From the NCBI RefSeq assembly GCF_001183545.1, contig NZ_KQ236688.1, positions 587,149 to 651,148 on the forward strand: DNA of 64,000 nt, written 5' to 3'. Under the pieces are notes generated by a model. That model saw only the letters and a program-made list of their open reading frames with translations. It had not been told where the DNA came from and searched no databases. Shown here one piece after another: positions 27,767 to 36,306 of this stretch. The stretch comes from Cellvibrio sp. pealriver. GTDB lineage: Bacteria > Pseudomonadota > Gammaproteobacteria > Pseudomonadales > Cellvibrionaceae. The stretch's first letter is position 1. Every line of letters begins with the position of its first letter. A program made the translations under genes and the position numbers.

Positions 27767-30256
27767 CTAGCGAGTTTTTTTAGGGCTGCCTGAGTGGCTA
27801 TTTTTACTTACTGTACTGCTCGCAGGTTTTGCTTTGGCTGCTACGTTGGGTGTGTTGCGCCCGTTCACTGGTTTAGCGGTTGGCTTGGCCGTTGTAGTTT
27901 GCTGCTGATTAAATTTCTTTGCACTTTCAAACTTATCGCCAAAGGCTTTTGCGGCTGGTTTTCCCTGAGGTTTTGCAACGCTACCTGCGCGCGGTTTTTG
28001 TTGCTGCGCGCGCGCATTAGGGTTGTGACCACTGCGCGGTTTATTGCGCGCTTCGGTTTGCTCATCCGGTATCAAGGCGGATGCACTACTACCAATCAAG
28101 TGCGGTTTACGCATCTTACGCAATGCTTCGCGAATAATTGGCCAATTCGCAGGGTCATGATAACGCAGTAATGCTTTTTGCAAACGACGTTGTTCCAAAC
28201 CGCGTGGAATAGCAATTTTACTGCTCTTATAGGTTAATTTTTTCAGCGGATTGCGTTCACTCACATACATCGCTGTTGCTAACGACATCGGAGATGGATA
28301 AAAAGTTTGTACCTGATCTACTTCAAAATTATTTTTCTTCAGCCAGAGTGCAAGATTGAGCATATCTTCATCGCGTGTGCCCGGGTGCGCAGCGATAAAA
28401 TACGGAATTAAAAATTGTTCTTTCCCAGCTTCTTTCGAGAATTTATCAAACATGCGTTTGAACTCGTAGTAGCTGCTCATTTTCGGTTTCATCATTTGCG
28501 AGAGCACACCTTCCTCTGTGTGTTCCGGTGCGATTTTTAAATAACCGCCCACATGATGGGTCACCAATTCTTTTACGTATTCGGGATCGAGCACCGCCAA
28601 GTCATAACGCAAACCCGATGCGACAGACACTTTATTGACACCGCGAATTTTGCGCGCTTCGCGATACAAATTGGTGGTGTGCTTATGACTGGTGGTTAAA
28701 TTTTTACAAATCGTTGGATACACGCACGACAAGCGACGGCACTTGGAAAGCGTCGGCATATCTTTACAGGTAAGGCGATACATATTGGCGGTCGGGCCAC
28801 CCAAGTCTGAAATATGGCCGGTAAAACCCGGCACTTTATCGCGTATATCTTCAATTTCTTTGAGGATCGATTCCTGCGAACGGCTTTGGATAATCCGGCC
28901 TTCGTGTTCAGTGATCGAGCAAAAAGTACAACCGCCGAAACAACCGCGCATGATGTTTACCGAGGTTTTAATCATGTCGTAGGCGGGGATTTTTTGTTTG
29001 CCGTAAATTGGGTGCGGCACGCGCGCATAAGGCAAATCAAATACACCATCCAACTCATCGGTTTCGAGTGGAATCGGTGGCGGGTTAATCCAGACTTCGC
29101 GGTTCTCGTGTTTTTGAATCATTGGGCGCGCGTTGTAAGGGTTAGCTTCCTGATGCAATACGCGTGAAGCATGTGCATACAGAATTGGGTCTTTGCGCAC
29201 TTTGTCGAAAGAGGGCAGGCGAACGTACACCTTCTCTGCATCCATCATTTCACTGCGGTTTTGCAGCGGCATGGGAATGATACGAATCGGTTGCGGTTCA
29301 TTGGGGTCGAACGCTTTTTCGCTCTCAATACCTTGCGCGGGGCAGCCTTGAGTTTTCAATTGTTCGGCAGCTTCCGGATTCAATGCCGCGATTTGCTCTG
29401 CCATTTTTTCTGGATCAAGTTGGCGCAAACCAATTTGCGAATTATTGATGTCAGTTTGCGCTGCATCCACAACAGATTTCGCGTTGTGTTGGTATTCGTA
29501 GGGGTTGGGTAATTTATCGATATTGCCCGGCCAATCGATGCGTGTGGAATCAATTTCCGTCCAGCCCGCAGGCGGTTCTTTTTTGATAACGGCGGTGCCG
29601 CGAATGCTATCTAGCTCTTTAATGCTTTTGCCAGCGGCGAGCGAGTGGGCGACCTCGGCAATCGCGCGCTCGGCGTTGCCATATAACAAAATATCCGCCG
29701 TCGCATCGATCAATACCGAGCGGCGCACTTCGTTGCTCCAATAATCGTACTGGGCGATACGGCGCAGGCTGGCCTCGATACCACCCAGCACAATCGGTAC
29801 ATCTTTGTAGGCTTCTTTGCAGCGCTGACTATAAACGGTGACGGCGCGGTCAGGACGTTTGCCGCCTTGTCCGCCGGGGGTATAGGCATCGTCCGAGCGC
29901 AAGCGTAAATCGGAGGTGTAGCGGTTAATCATGGAGTCCATGTTGCCCGCGCTCACACCAAAAAACAGGTTAGGTTTACCCAGCGCTTTGAAGGGCTCGG
30001 CGCTTTTCCAGTCCGGTTGGGCGATGATGCCTACGCGGAACCCTTGTGATTCCAAAAATCGCCCAATTACTGCCATCCCAAAACTGGGGTGATCTACATA
30101 GGCATCACCACAGACGATGATAATGTCGCAGGTATCCCAGCCCAGCTTGTCCATCTCTTGTCTGCTCATAGGCAGGAATGGCGCAGGCTTATAGGTTTTC
30201 GTCTGGGCATGAATATTGGGTTTGGCGTAGGAAAACAGGTGTTTGGCGGTATTCAT
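27767..30256 (-). CDS. ygiQ: YgiQ-family radical SAM protein
   Basis: An 829-aa UPF0313/YgiQ protein. The N-terminal part ([21 protein letters not shown]) is the family-specific domain. The radical SAM cluster motif is C-X3-C-X2-C in GCFGGCTFC, Cys439, Cys443 and Cys446. The last ~110 residues are a low-complexity Lys/Pro/Ala/Gln-rich basic tail. Substrate and reaction are unknown for this family as far as I recall. It is monocistronic by appearance, convergent with accA across a shared terminator. Start [14 protein letters not shown] at 30256. Confidence 0.93.
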   Translation of the reverse strand: MNTAKHLFSYAKPNIHAQTKTYKPAPFLPMSRQEMDKLGWDTCDIIIVCGDAYVDHPSFGMAVIGRFLESQGFRVGIIAQPDWKSAEPFKALGKPNLFFGVSAGNMDSMINRYTSDLRLRSDDAYTPGGQGGKRPDRAVTVYSQRCKEAYKDVPIVLGGIEASLRRIAQYDYWSNEVRRSVLIDATADILLYGNAERAIAEVAHSLAAGKSIKELDSIRGTAVIKKEPPAGWTEIDSTRIDWPGNIDKLPNPYEYQHNAKSVVDAAQTDINNSQIGLRQLDPEKMAEQIAALNPEAAEQLKTQGCPAQGIESEKAFDPNEPQPIRIIPMPLQNRSEMMDAEKVYVRLPSFDKVRKDPILYAHASRVLHQEANPYNARPMIQKHENREVWINPPPIPLETDELDGVFDLPYARVPHPIYGKQKIPAYDMIKTSVNIMRGCFGGCTFCSITEHEGRIIQSRSQESILKEIEDIRDKVPGFTGHISDLGGPTANMYRLTCKDMPTLSKCRRLSCVYPTICKNLTTSHKHTTNLYREARKIRGVNKVSVASGLRYDLAVLDPEYVKELVTHHVGGYLKIAPEHTEEGVLSQMMKPKMSSYYEFKRMFDKFSKEAGKEQFLIPYFIAAHPGTRDEDMLNLALWLKKNNFEVDQVQTFYPSPMSLATAMYVSERNPLKKLTYKSSKIAIPRGLEQRRLQKALLRYHDPANWPIIREALRKMRKPHLIGSSASALIPDEQTEARNKPRSGHNPNARAQQQKPRAGSVAKPQGKPAAKAFGDKFESAKKFNQQQTTTAKPTAKPVNGRNTPNVAAKAKPASSTVSKNSHSGSPKKTR

Positions 30257-30335
30257 AGGGACTGCAATCGAGGGAATTAAACCAGCCGCTATTGTCCCAG
30301 AATCGCGGCTGGTGAGACAGCATTAATTTGGGCGT

Positions 30336-30662
30336 TTATTGGCTTGCCTGTTTTTGTATAAGTGCTTCGTATCCACCTTCGTTTACGGCATTTTTAAAGC
30401 CCATTGCTTGCAGGGTTTGCAAGGCGATGCCCGACCGGTTACCTGAGCGGCAATAGAGACGGATGGTTGCATCTTTGTCTGATGTGACTTCGTTGATTCG
30501 CGCAGCAATTTCCTCATAAGGGATGTGTTTCGCCCCTTCAATGTGACCGGCATTAAATTCATCGATAGTGCGGACATCGATCCAAATATCATTGGCAAAG
30601 GTGAGGTTGGACATAATGAATAGTAAACCTGTGATGATGAGGTAAGGAAAGCGGCGCAGCAT
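30336..30662 (-). CDS. Periplasmic rhodanese-like protein (PspE type)
   Basis: A 108-aa single rhodanese domain with a signal peptide (LIITGLLFIMSNLTFA, cleavage near FA-ND). The body DIWIDVRTIDEFNAGHIEGAKHIP matches PspE of E. coli, a periplasmic thiosulfate sulfurtransferase. The active-site loop is CRSGNRSG with the catalytic Cys. I start at the ATG at 30662 because AGAGGAG lies six bases upstream; the longer frame from 30731 has no support. No psp operon is nearby, so I give no symbol. Confidence 0.88.
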   Translation of the reverse strand: MLRRFPYLIITGLLFIMSNLTFANDIWIDVRTIDEFNAGHIEGAKHIPYEEIAARINEVTSDKDATIRLYCRSGNRSGIALQTLQAMGFKNAVNEGGYEALIQKQASQ

Positions 30663-30718
30663 AACAATCTCCTCTGGCGGTGTTCCACTTTTTATAGCGC
30701 GTTTGACATTCGTAAACA

Positions 30719-30744
30719 ACAACGCCCGCAAAAGCGGGCGTTGT
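30719..30744 (-). terminator. Stem-loop terminator after the 30766-31302 gene
   Basis: ACAACGCCCGC-AAAA-GCGGGCGTTGT is a perfect 11-bp stem, 22 bp past the stop of the minus-strand gene above it. Reading minus, GTTTACG follows, so the T run is short. It also separates that gene from the rhodanese gene. Confidence 0.7.
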
Positions 30745-30765
30745 AAGGTGAGTTGTCTAGTCGAT

Positions 30766-31302
30766 TTATGCGCTGGCGAGCAGGCGGTCGTACTTGCGGC
30801 TTAGCATATCGTAAAACTGCTCGCGCACTTGGGTTATAGCATTCTTCAGCGCAGTGATCTGCTCCAGAGAGATGTCTTTGCGGCCAACATACACTTGCTT
30901 GCGGTATACAGCGATTTTAGCCCCATATAACCGCAAGCTGCGTTCCAGATTCTTTTCGCCCAGCATCAATAGTCTGGCTTCGGCTTCCGCCAATTTTTTG
31001 AACTCAGCGACCAATTCTGTATTGACGCTTTCCAGCTCGATGCGGCGAGCCTGTGGCCAGCGTTCACCGAACTGGATGGACTCTACGACCAGTGACGAAT
31101 ATTTGGCGAAAATATGGGTAACCGTACCCACCTGCGTTGAGACTTCTTCCAATATCTGCAAACGACGATTATCGCGCAGGCTGTTCGATTGCTGCGGTGC
31201 GCTGCGGCGCAGCACTACCCAAGCGGTAACGGCGGCAATCAGTGCGCCCAAACCAATTTTTAAGGAGGTGTCAGTAATTTGTAGAAAAAGCTCGCTATCC
31301 AT
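30766..31302 (-). CDS. Unrecognised membrane-anchored helical protein
   Basis: I do not recognise this 178-aa protein. Residues about 15-32 (LKIGLGALIAAVTAWVVL) form one membrane segment, with a short N-terminus and the rest probably cytoplasmic. The body is charged and alpha-helical, with heptad-like stretches (VESIQFGERWPQARRIELES, then NTELVAEFKKLAEAEARLL) suggesting a coiled coil, and no cysteine or obvious catalytic motif. It is flanked by a strong hairpin on its 3' side and a palindromic repeat upstream. No operon partner suggests a role. Confidence 0.75.
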   Translation of the reverse strand: MDSELFLQITDTSLKIGLGALIAAVTAWVVLRRSAPQQSNSLRDNRRLQILEEVSTQVGTVTHIFAKYSSLVVESIQFGERWPQARRIELESVNTELVAEFKKLAEAEARLLMLGEKNLERSLRLYGAKIAVYRKQVYVGRKDISLEQITALKNAITQVREQFYDMLSRKYDRLLASA

Positions 31303-31410
31303 TTGGTTTGCCCCTCTGTCAGAAAAACGGCGGTTTTAGTTCGATGACAGGGTTTTTGCAAAAAATAGGCCAGCGCGGTTGATTCTGACTTGCGTCGGTT
31401 TTCAGGGATG

Positions 31411-31483
31411 TCGTCATCCTCGCGTAGCGGGGATCCATAGGTTTTAAGACTAGCAGCTGGACTCCCGCGAGCGGGAGTGACGA
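31411..31483. repeat. Palindromic intergenic repeat element
   Basis: A 73-bp element with outer arms TCGTCA and TGACGA. The left half holds the wobble-paired stem CCTCGC-GTA-GCGGGG, then GATCCA. The right half holds TGGACTCCCGCGAGCGGGAGTGACG, an 8-bp perfect stem. This layout, CGTCATCC..CGAAAGCGGGGATCCA facing its own inverted copy, is a widespread class of short interspersed REP-like repeats in proteobacteria. Only one copy is in the window. It lies between the DUF3820 gene and the unknown membrane protein gene. Confidence 0.7.
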
Positions 31484-31490
31484 TGCGGAA

Positions 31491-31718
31491 TTAACGCAGA
31501 GGCTTGAGTAACGGCTCCAAACCATTCAAGCGGATTTCATACATCAGTCCTAATAATTGGCCGAGTTTGCCTTTGGGGAACCCCTCTCGTCCCATCCACA
31601 TTAAGTAGTGTTCGGGAATATCGGCGATCACATGGCCGGCATATTTGCCATAAGGCATGGGTGTTGTAACCAATTCTTTGAGCAGTTGGGGGTCAAAAGG
31701 AAACTCGTCCACGTTCAA
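31491..31718 (-). CDS. DUF3820 family protein
   Basis: A 75-aa small protein fitting DUF3820, with the conserved run MPYGKYAGHVIADIPEHYLMW, then GFPKGKLGQLLGLMYEIRLNGL and a terminal LKPLR. The family is labelled a putative quorum-sensing-regulated virulence factor in some databases, but function is not established as far as I know. Its start overlaps the yciH stop by four bases, so the two are coupled. The palindromic repeat begins 8 bp past its stop. Confidence 0.85.
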   Translation of the reverse strand: MNVDEFPFDPQLLKELVTTPMPYGKYAGHVIADIPEHYLMWMGREGFPKGKLGQLLGLMYEIRLNGLEPLLKPLR

Positions 31719-32044
31719 CCTCCTGCTAACTTCACTGTGAAGCCACGTTTTTCCAGTTCAGCTTTAATCTTGTCGCGCTGATCGCCCTGAATTTCAATGA
31801 CCCCATCTTTCACTGAGCCGCCTACGCCACAAGAGACTTTCAGTGCTTTGGCAAGGTCTTTGAGTTTGGCTTCGTCGAGCGGTACACCAGTGACGGTGGT
31901 TACGCCTTTACCGTTTCGGCCAGCCGTCTCGCGACGGATGCGGACTATGCCGTCGCCCTGCGGAATGCTGGCCGCAGGCTTTTCTTCTTTGATGCGACCG
32001 GTATCGGTGGAGTAAACCAAACGGGAATTTTTGTTATTGCTCAT
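31715..32044 (-). CDS. yciH: SUI1/eIF1-like translation initiation factor homologue YciH
   Basis: A 109-aa protein with the SUI1 fold: GIVRIRRETAGRNGKGVTTV, then LKDLAKALKVSCGVGGSVKDG and IEIQGDQRDKI near the C-terminus. Bacterial YciH resembles eIF1 and has been linked to start-site fidelity and stress-time translation control in E. coli; its role here is inferred. It is divergent from the beta-lactamase-fold gene and coupled to the DUF3820 gene. Confidence 0.93.
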   Translation of the reverse strand: MSNNKNSRLVYSTDTGRIKEEKPAASIPQGDGIVRIRRETAGRNGKGVTTVTGVPLDEAKLKDLAKALKVSCGVGGSVKDGVIEIQGDQRDKIKAELEKRGFTVKLAGG

Positions 32045-32126
32045 CGCTAAATCCTCTCTCTACTTGCCGCCAATTCTAACTGCTGGGGCTGTTAGAATGC
32101 GCGACATATTTTGGCGAGGTCAACTT

Positions 32127-33317
32127 ATGACAATTGAAATCAAAGGCCATTGGTTACCCATGTGGCAACCGGTGGTGGATGCGTTTATCGCAAACTTCGA
32201 TCGTGGCGAAGAAGGCGCAGGCATAGCACTGGTGCATCGCGGTGAGTTGGCCGTGAATATCTGGTCTGGCCAACGCAGTAATAAGCTGGCGGGTGTAGAG
32301 AGAGCGGATTGGAGCGAGGACACGCTCGTCAATATTTTCTCTGCAGGTAAGGGCTTGGTTGCACTCTGTGTTTTGCAGTTGGTTGCCGACGGCAAGCTAC
32401 AGTTGGATGAGCCTGTTGCAATTCTGTGGCCTGAGTTTGCCCAAGCTGATAAACACGCCGTTACTGTGCGCCAACTTCTGTGTCATCGCGCCGGGCTGTC
32501 GGCCTTTCATCAGCATATCGCCAATGACCAGATTTTTGATTGGGGTGTGATTACACAATTTGCTGCCGCAGAATCGCCTTGGTGGGAGCCGGGCACCGCG
32601 CAAGGCTATTCGCCATTTATGTTTGGCTGGATTCTTGGAGAGCTGGTTAAGCGCGCAAGTGGATACGCGAGTTTCAATGATTATTTCCAGGCTTGCATTG
32701 CCCAGCCTTTAGGTGTGAATTGCTATTTTGGTGTGCCCGAGCATCTCCTGGATAGCATTGCCGATACGGGGCCACTCAAGCGCCCATTGGGAGCGACAGC
32801 CAGCTCCACGGGGGCTGATAGCATTGCTCTGGGCAAACTGATGAAAGCTGACCCGCGCGGAGTAACCAATCGCGCGTTCTCCAACCCTATCAGCTTGATG
32901 ACCGCGACTAATTCCCGCGAATGGCGACAGGCGCAAATTCCCGCAGCCGGTGCCCATGCAGATGCCCGTGCGTTGGCGACAATTTATGGGGAATTGGCCA
33001 AGGCAAAACAACACTTACTGAATGAATCATTTTTGCCGCTGTGTTGGGCTGAACAAACCTTCAGTGATGACCGCACTCTGGGTTTACCGTTGCGCTTTAG
33101 CCATGGATTTATGTTGTCACAGCATGATCGTGCGGATTGTCGTTATGGCCGTGGTCAGCGCGCTTTTGGTCATCCGGGCGCTGGCGGCTGTATCGGATTT
33201 GCCGATCCTGATTTTGAATTGGGATTTGGTTATGTGACCCATCGCATGGGGCAGGGGCTTTTAATTGACGAGCGTGCCGTGCATTTGATTGATGCGGCTT
33301 ACCGTATTCTGGAGTAA
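32127..33317 (+). CDS. Serine beta-lactamase-fold hydrolase (class C/family VIII esterase type)
   Basis: A 396-aa protein of the penicillin-binding/beta-lactamase superfamily. The nucleophile motif S-X-X-K is SAGK at residues 72-75, a second motif Tyr lies in QGYSPFMFGW, and FGHPGAGG near the C-terminus takes the place of KTG. That combination, with no signal peptide, fits cytoplasmic family VIII carboxylesterases (EstB-like) better than a resistance beta-lactamase. GAGG lies before the ATG at 32127; the frame opens upstream at 32031 without support. It is followed three bases later by slyX, so the two may be cotranscribed. Substrate unknown. Confidence 0.85.
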   Translation: MTIEIKGHWLPMWQPVVDAFIANFDRGEEGAGIALVHRGELAVNIWSGQRSNKLAGVERADWSEDTLVNIFSAGKGLVALCVLQLVADGKLQLDEPVAILWPEFAQADKHAVTVRQLLCHRAGLSAFHQHIANDQIFDWGVITQFAAAESPWWEPGTAQGYSPFMFGWILGELVKRASGYASFNDYFQACIAQPLGVNCYFGVPEHLLDSIADTGPLKRPLGATASSTGADSIALGKLMKADPRGVTNRAFSNPISLMTATNSREWRQAQIPAAGAHADARALATIYGELAKAKQHLLNESFLPLCWAEQTFSDDRTLGLPLRFSHGFMLSQHDRADCRYGRGQRAFGHPGAGGCIGFADPDFELGFGYVTHRMGQGLLIDERAVHLIDAAYRILE

Positions 33318-33320
33318 ATA

Positions 33321-33539
33321 ATGTCAGACCTTGAAGAGCAATTGATTGATGTTCAAACCCGTGTTGCCTATCAGGAAGATACGCTGGCGCAATTAAATGA
33401 AGTGATCACCCGGCAGGACGCAGAAATTATTCAGCTGAAGCAGCAATTGCGTTTGCTTGCTCTGCGTATTGATGAGATCCAACGTAATCCTGCATCGGCA
33501 GGAGACGATATCAGTAACGAGCGACCGCCGCATTATTGA
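33321..33539 (+). CDS. slyX: SlyX family protein
   Basis: A 72-aa, mostly coiled-coil protein (about residues 3-55) ending in the typical SlyX PPHY tail. Function unknown; E. coli slyX lies near slyD. GGAG precedes the ATG, and it begins three bases after the beta-lactamase-fold gene. Confidence 0.9.
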   Translation: MSDLEEQLIDVQTRVAYQEDTLAQLNEVITRQDAEIIQLKQQLRLLALRIDEIQRNPASAGDDISNERPPHY

Positions 33540-33734
33540 CCCTTTTTTTAAGCTGTCATTACTCGCCCTTCAAAAGCCATTTATCCGGCGCAATTTGCGT
33601 TGGCAAATGGCGCACAGTTTCACATTTGTCACAATTGGTGTGACCTATTACCCACGGGGCGCGCATCAGGAAAATTCTTGGCTACACTGTGAGCTTGATA
33701 AGTCTTTTTTGGGTGCAGGGCAGTTTTATTCACT

Positions 33735-36302
33735 ATGCAAGATTCCAGTTTTGCGGGAAATTCAATGGGATATTCGCCCGGCGACTTGGCTATTGACAAG
33801 GCGCTGGATGCATCGGGCATTGCTTCCTGGAACATGGATGTCATCAGTGGTGAGTTATGTCTCTGCCCTGAATTCGCAGAGTCTCTTTCTGTAACCCTGG
33901 CTGGGATTGAGCGGCTTCCTGATTTTTTAGCGCTGCTGTCCAAAACAGATAAATATCTATTTTTTCAAGCGTTTAATCTCGATCCTCAGGATCAGGATAC
34001 TGAGCGTTTGCGTTCCTGTGATGTCAGATTGGCGGGTATCGAAGGCGAGCCGCGTGTACGCTTTATTGGGCGTTTGCAAACGGGAGCAGATATCTCCGGC
34101 CGCCGTTTTTCAGGATTGGTCGTCAGCGCTCGTCATTGGCTGGCAAGTCCGGGTGATGAATATGCATTGCAGTTATTATCCGGATTGTTTGCAGAAAGTC
34201 CTATCCCCAGTTTGATTACCGACAAGCACGGTATTCTTCTGCATATGAACCAGTCTATGGAGCGCCTGTTTCATCTGTCCCATAGGCAAGCTGAGAGTGC
34301 AGCTGGCTTTTATTCTATTTTGCGTGATAAACGCGTCTGTGCCGACACCGAACTGAGCGAGGCGATTCGAGCAGTTTATGACTCAGGCAAAATCCAAACC
34401 ATTGAAATGAATTATTCGCTGGGGAACATCCATCGCAGCCGGTTTATTTGCGATAAAAATTTATACTTCCGCGCAAATTTTTTACCCATCCGTGACGCTC
34501 AAGGAAATACCGAGCGCGTACTGGTGCAGCTTCAAGATTTATCACGCGAAAAAAGCGCGCGTGATGCGTTGCAAGAAAGTGAGGCGAGCTACAAGGCATT
34601 TATCACCAACAGCTCCGAAGCTATATGGTGTTACGACATGCAGCCGCCAGTGCCAGTTACGTTGGAATTGGAAGAACAAGTCAAGCGGATTGCCCGCAGT
34701 GCGCGTTTGGTAGAAGCGAACAAAGTTCTGTTGAGTATGCTGGGTGCCCAATCATTGGACGATATTTTGGGTATGGGGTTGGTTGAAAGCGGCTCAACCA
34801 ATTATGTGTTCGATATTGATTATTTTGTGAATAATCAATATGAAATGATTGATCACGATATAGTGCGCCAAGATCCACGCGGGAAAAATTTTTATTTTCA
34901 AATTTGCTGTACGGGTATTGTAGAAGAGGGCTTGCTCAAGCGTGTGTGGGGAACCACAAAAGATATTACCGCACGCCGACGTTACGAAGAAAAATTACGC
35001 TATCAATCCTTCCATGACTCGCTCACGTCGCTGCCTAATCGTGAAAAATTATATTTCGACATGGAAACCTGCTTTGAGCAGCGCAGCAGTGATCAAATCA
35101 GTGCGCTGTTATTGATTGATCTTGATCGTTTCAAAGAAATCAACGACACCCTAGGGCACAATGTGGGTGATCAATTGTTACGTTTGATTGGCCCGCGGTT
35201 AGCACATGAGATGGCAGAGGTTCCAGGTACTGTGGCGCGTTTGGGGGGCGATGAATTTGCGGTGTTTTTGCCGCGTATCCGCAGTACGCATCAAGCCGTT
35301 GTATTTGGCCATCGTTTGCTTGATGCACTTGCGCAGGAATTCGATCTTGATGGATTCACCACACAAATTTCTGCAAGTATCGGTATTGCAATATCGCCCC
35401 AGCAAGCACAGGATCATCATGGCCTTATGCGCTATGCGGATATCGCCATGTATTACGCCAAAAGCCAGATGCTTGGCTTGTCAATTTATAGCCCGGAATA
35501 TGATCCTCACTCCGCCAAACGCCTTGCTATTGTGAGCGAATTAGGGCGCGCGATCCGCGAGAATCAATTGTGTTTGTATTACCAGCCAAAAGTTTGTTTG
35601 GATGAAAAACGTTGCTATGGGTTTGAAGCATTAATTCGCTGGATACATCCGGAGTTGGGCTTTGTGCCTCCCGGGGATTTTATTCCAATTGCAGAATTAA
35701 CCAGCCTGATCCATCAACTCACTGCCTGGGTATTGGAAAAAGCCATAGAGCAATGCCGACGTTGGCAAGATCAGGGAATGACACTGAGTGTGGCAGTGAA
35801 TTTATCGGCGCGTAATTTAATGGATGACAACATTCCCAAATTGGTTGAGCGCTTGTTAATAAAATATCAGTTACCCGCTGCGCGTTTGGAGTTGGAAATT
35901 ACCGAAAGCTCTATCATGACTGATCCTACACGCGCACTACGAAATCTGGATGCGTTGCATGAATTGGGCGTGCATCTATCGATTGACGATTTTGGTACCG
36001 GGTATTCATCGCTGGCTTATCTCAAGCGTTTACCAGTACAAACGTTAAAGATCGATAACTCATTCGTGCGTAATATGCTGGAAGATTTGCAAGATGAGGT
36101 TATCGTCAATTCCACGATCAATCTCGCGCACAACCTTGGGTTAACCGTTGTGGCTGAAGGTGTGGAAAACGAAGCGTTATTAACTCGCTTGAGTGAAATG
36201 GGGTGCGATGAGGCGCAGGGATATTTCATCGGCCGCCCTATGGCTGCGTTAAATGCCGATGAATGGATTGTTGAATCGGGTTGGATCAAGCAGCCGTCTT
36301 GA
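33735..36302 (+). CDS. PAS-GGDEF-EAL cyclic-di-GMP signalling protein
   Basis: An 855-aa protein without a clear membrane segment, so probably cytoplasmic. The N-terminal half has PAS-like sensing domains; one starts near ALQLLSGLFAESPIPSLITD (about 150-280) and another near ESEASYKAFITNSSEAIWCY (about 285-415). The GGDEF domain has an intact active site (LGGDEF, residues 504-508) but no RXXD inhibitory site five residues before it. The EAL domain is intact: EAL at 631-633, then NLSARNLM, ITESSIM, DDFGTGYSSL, VAEGVENE and QGYF. By motif it could both make and degrade c-di-GMP; the complete EAL set makes phosphodiesterase activity likely. Convergent with bepA. The ribosome-binding site is weak. 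Confidence 0.92.
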   Translation: MQDSSFAGNSMGYSPGDLAIDKALDASGIASWNMDVISGELCLCPEFAESLSVTLAGIERLPDFLALLSKTDKYLFFQAFNLDPQDQDTERLRSCDVRLAGIEGEPRVRFIGRLQTGADISGRRFSGLVVSARHWLASPGDEYALQLLSGLFAESPIPSLITDKHGILLHMNQSMERLFHLSHRQAESAAGFYSILRDKRVCADTELSEAIRAVYDSGKIQTIEMNYSLGNIHRSRFICDKNLYFRANFLPIRDAQGNTERVLVQLQDLSREKSARDALQESEASYKAFITNSSEAIWCYDMQPPVPVTLELEEQVKRIARSARLVEANKVLLSMLGAQSLDDILGMGLVESGSTNYVFDIDYFVNNQYEMIDHDIVRQDPRGKNFYFQICCTGIVEEGLLKRVWGTTKDITARRRYEEKLRYQSFHDSLTSLPNREKLYFDMETCFEQRSSDQISALLLIDLDRFKEINDTLGHNVGDQLLRLIGPRLAHEMAEVPGTVARLGGDEFAVFLPRIRSTHQAVVFGHRLLDALAQEFDLDGFTTQISASIGIAISPQQAQDHHGLMRYADIAMYYAKSQMLGLSIYSPEYDPHSAKRLAIVSELGRAIRENQLCLYYQPKVCLDEKRCYGFEALIRWIHPELGFVPPGDFIPIAELTSLIHQLTAWVLEKAIEQCRRWQDQGMTLSVAVNLSARNLMDDNIPKLVERLLIKYQLPAARLELEITESSIMTDPTRALRNLDALHELGVHLSIDDFGTGYSSLAYLKRLPVQTLKIDNSFVRNMLEDLQDEVIVNSTINLAHNLGLTVVAEGVENEALLTRLSEMGCDEAQGYFIGRPMAALNADEWIVESGWIKQPS

Positions 36303-36306
36303 TAAA

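Noticed and set aside
31411..31483. Possible CRISPR-like repeat
   Set aside because: Only a single palindromic unit is present with no regular spacer-repeat pattern; it is a REP-like element.
32127..33317. Antibiotic-resistance class C beta-lactamase
   Set aside because: No signal peptide and HPG in place of KTG point to a cytoplasmic family VIII esterase-type enzyme.
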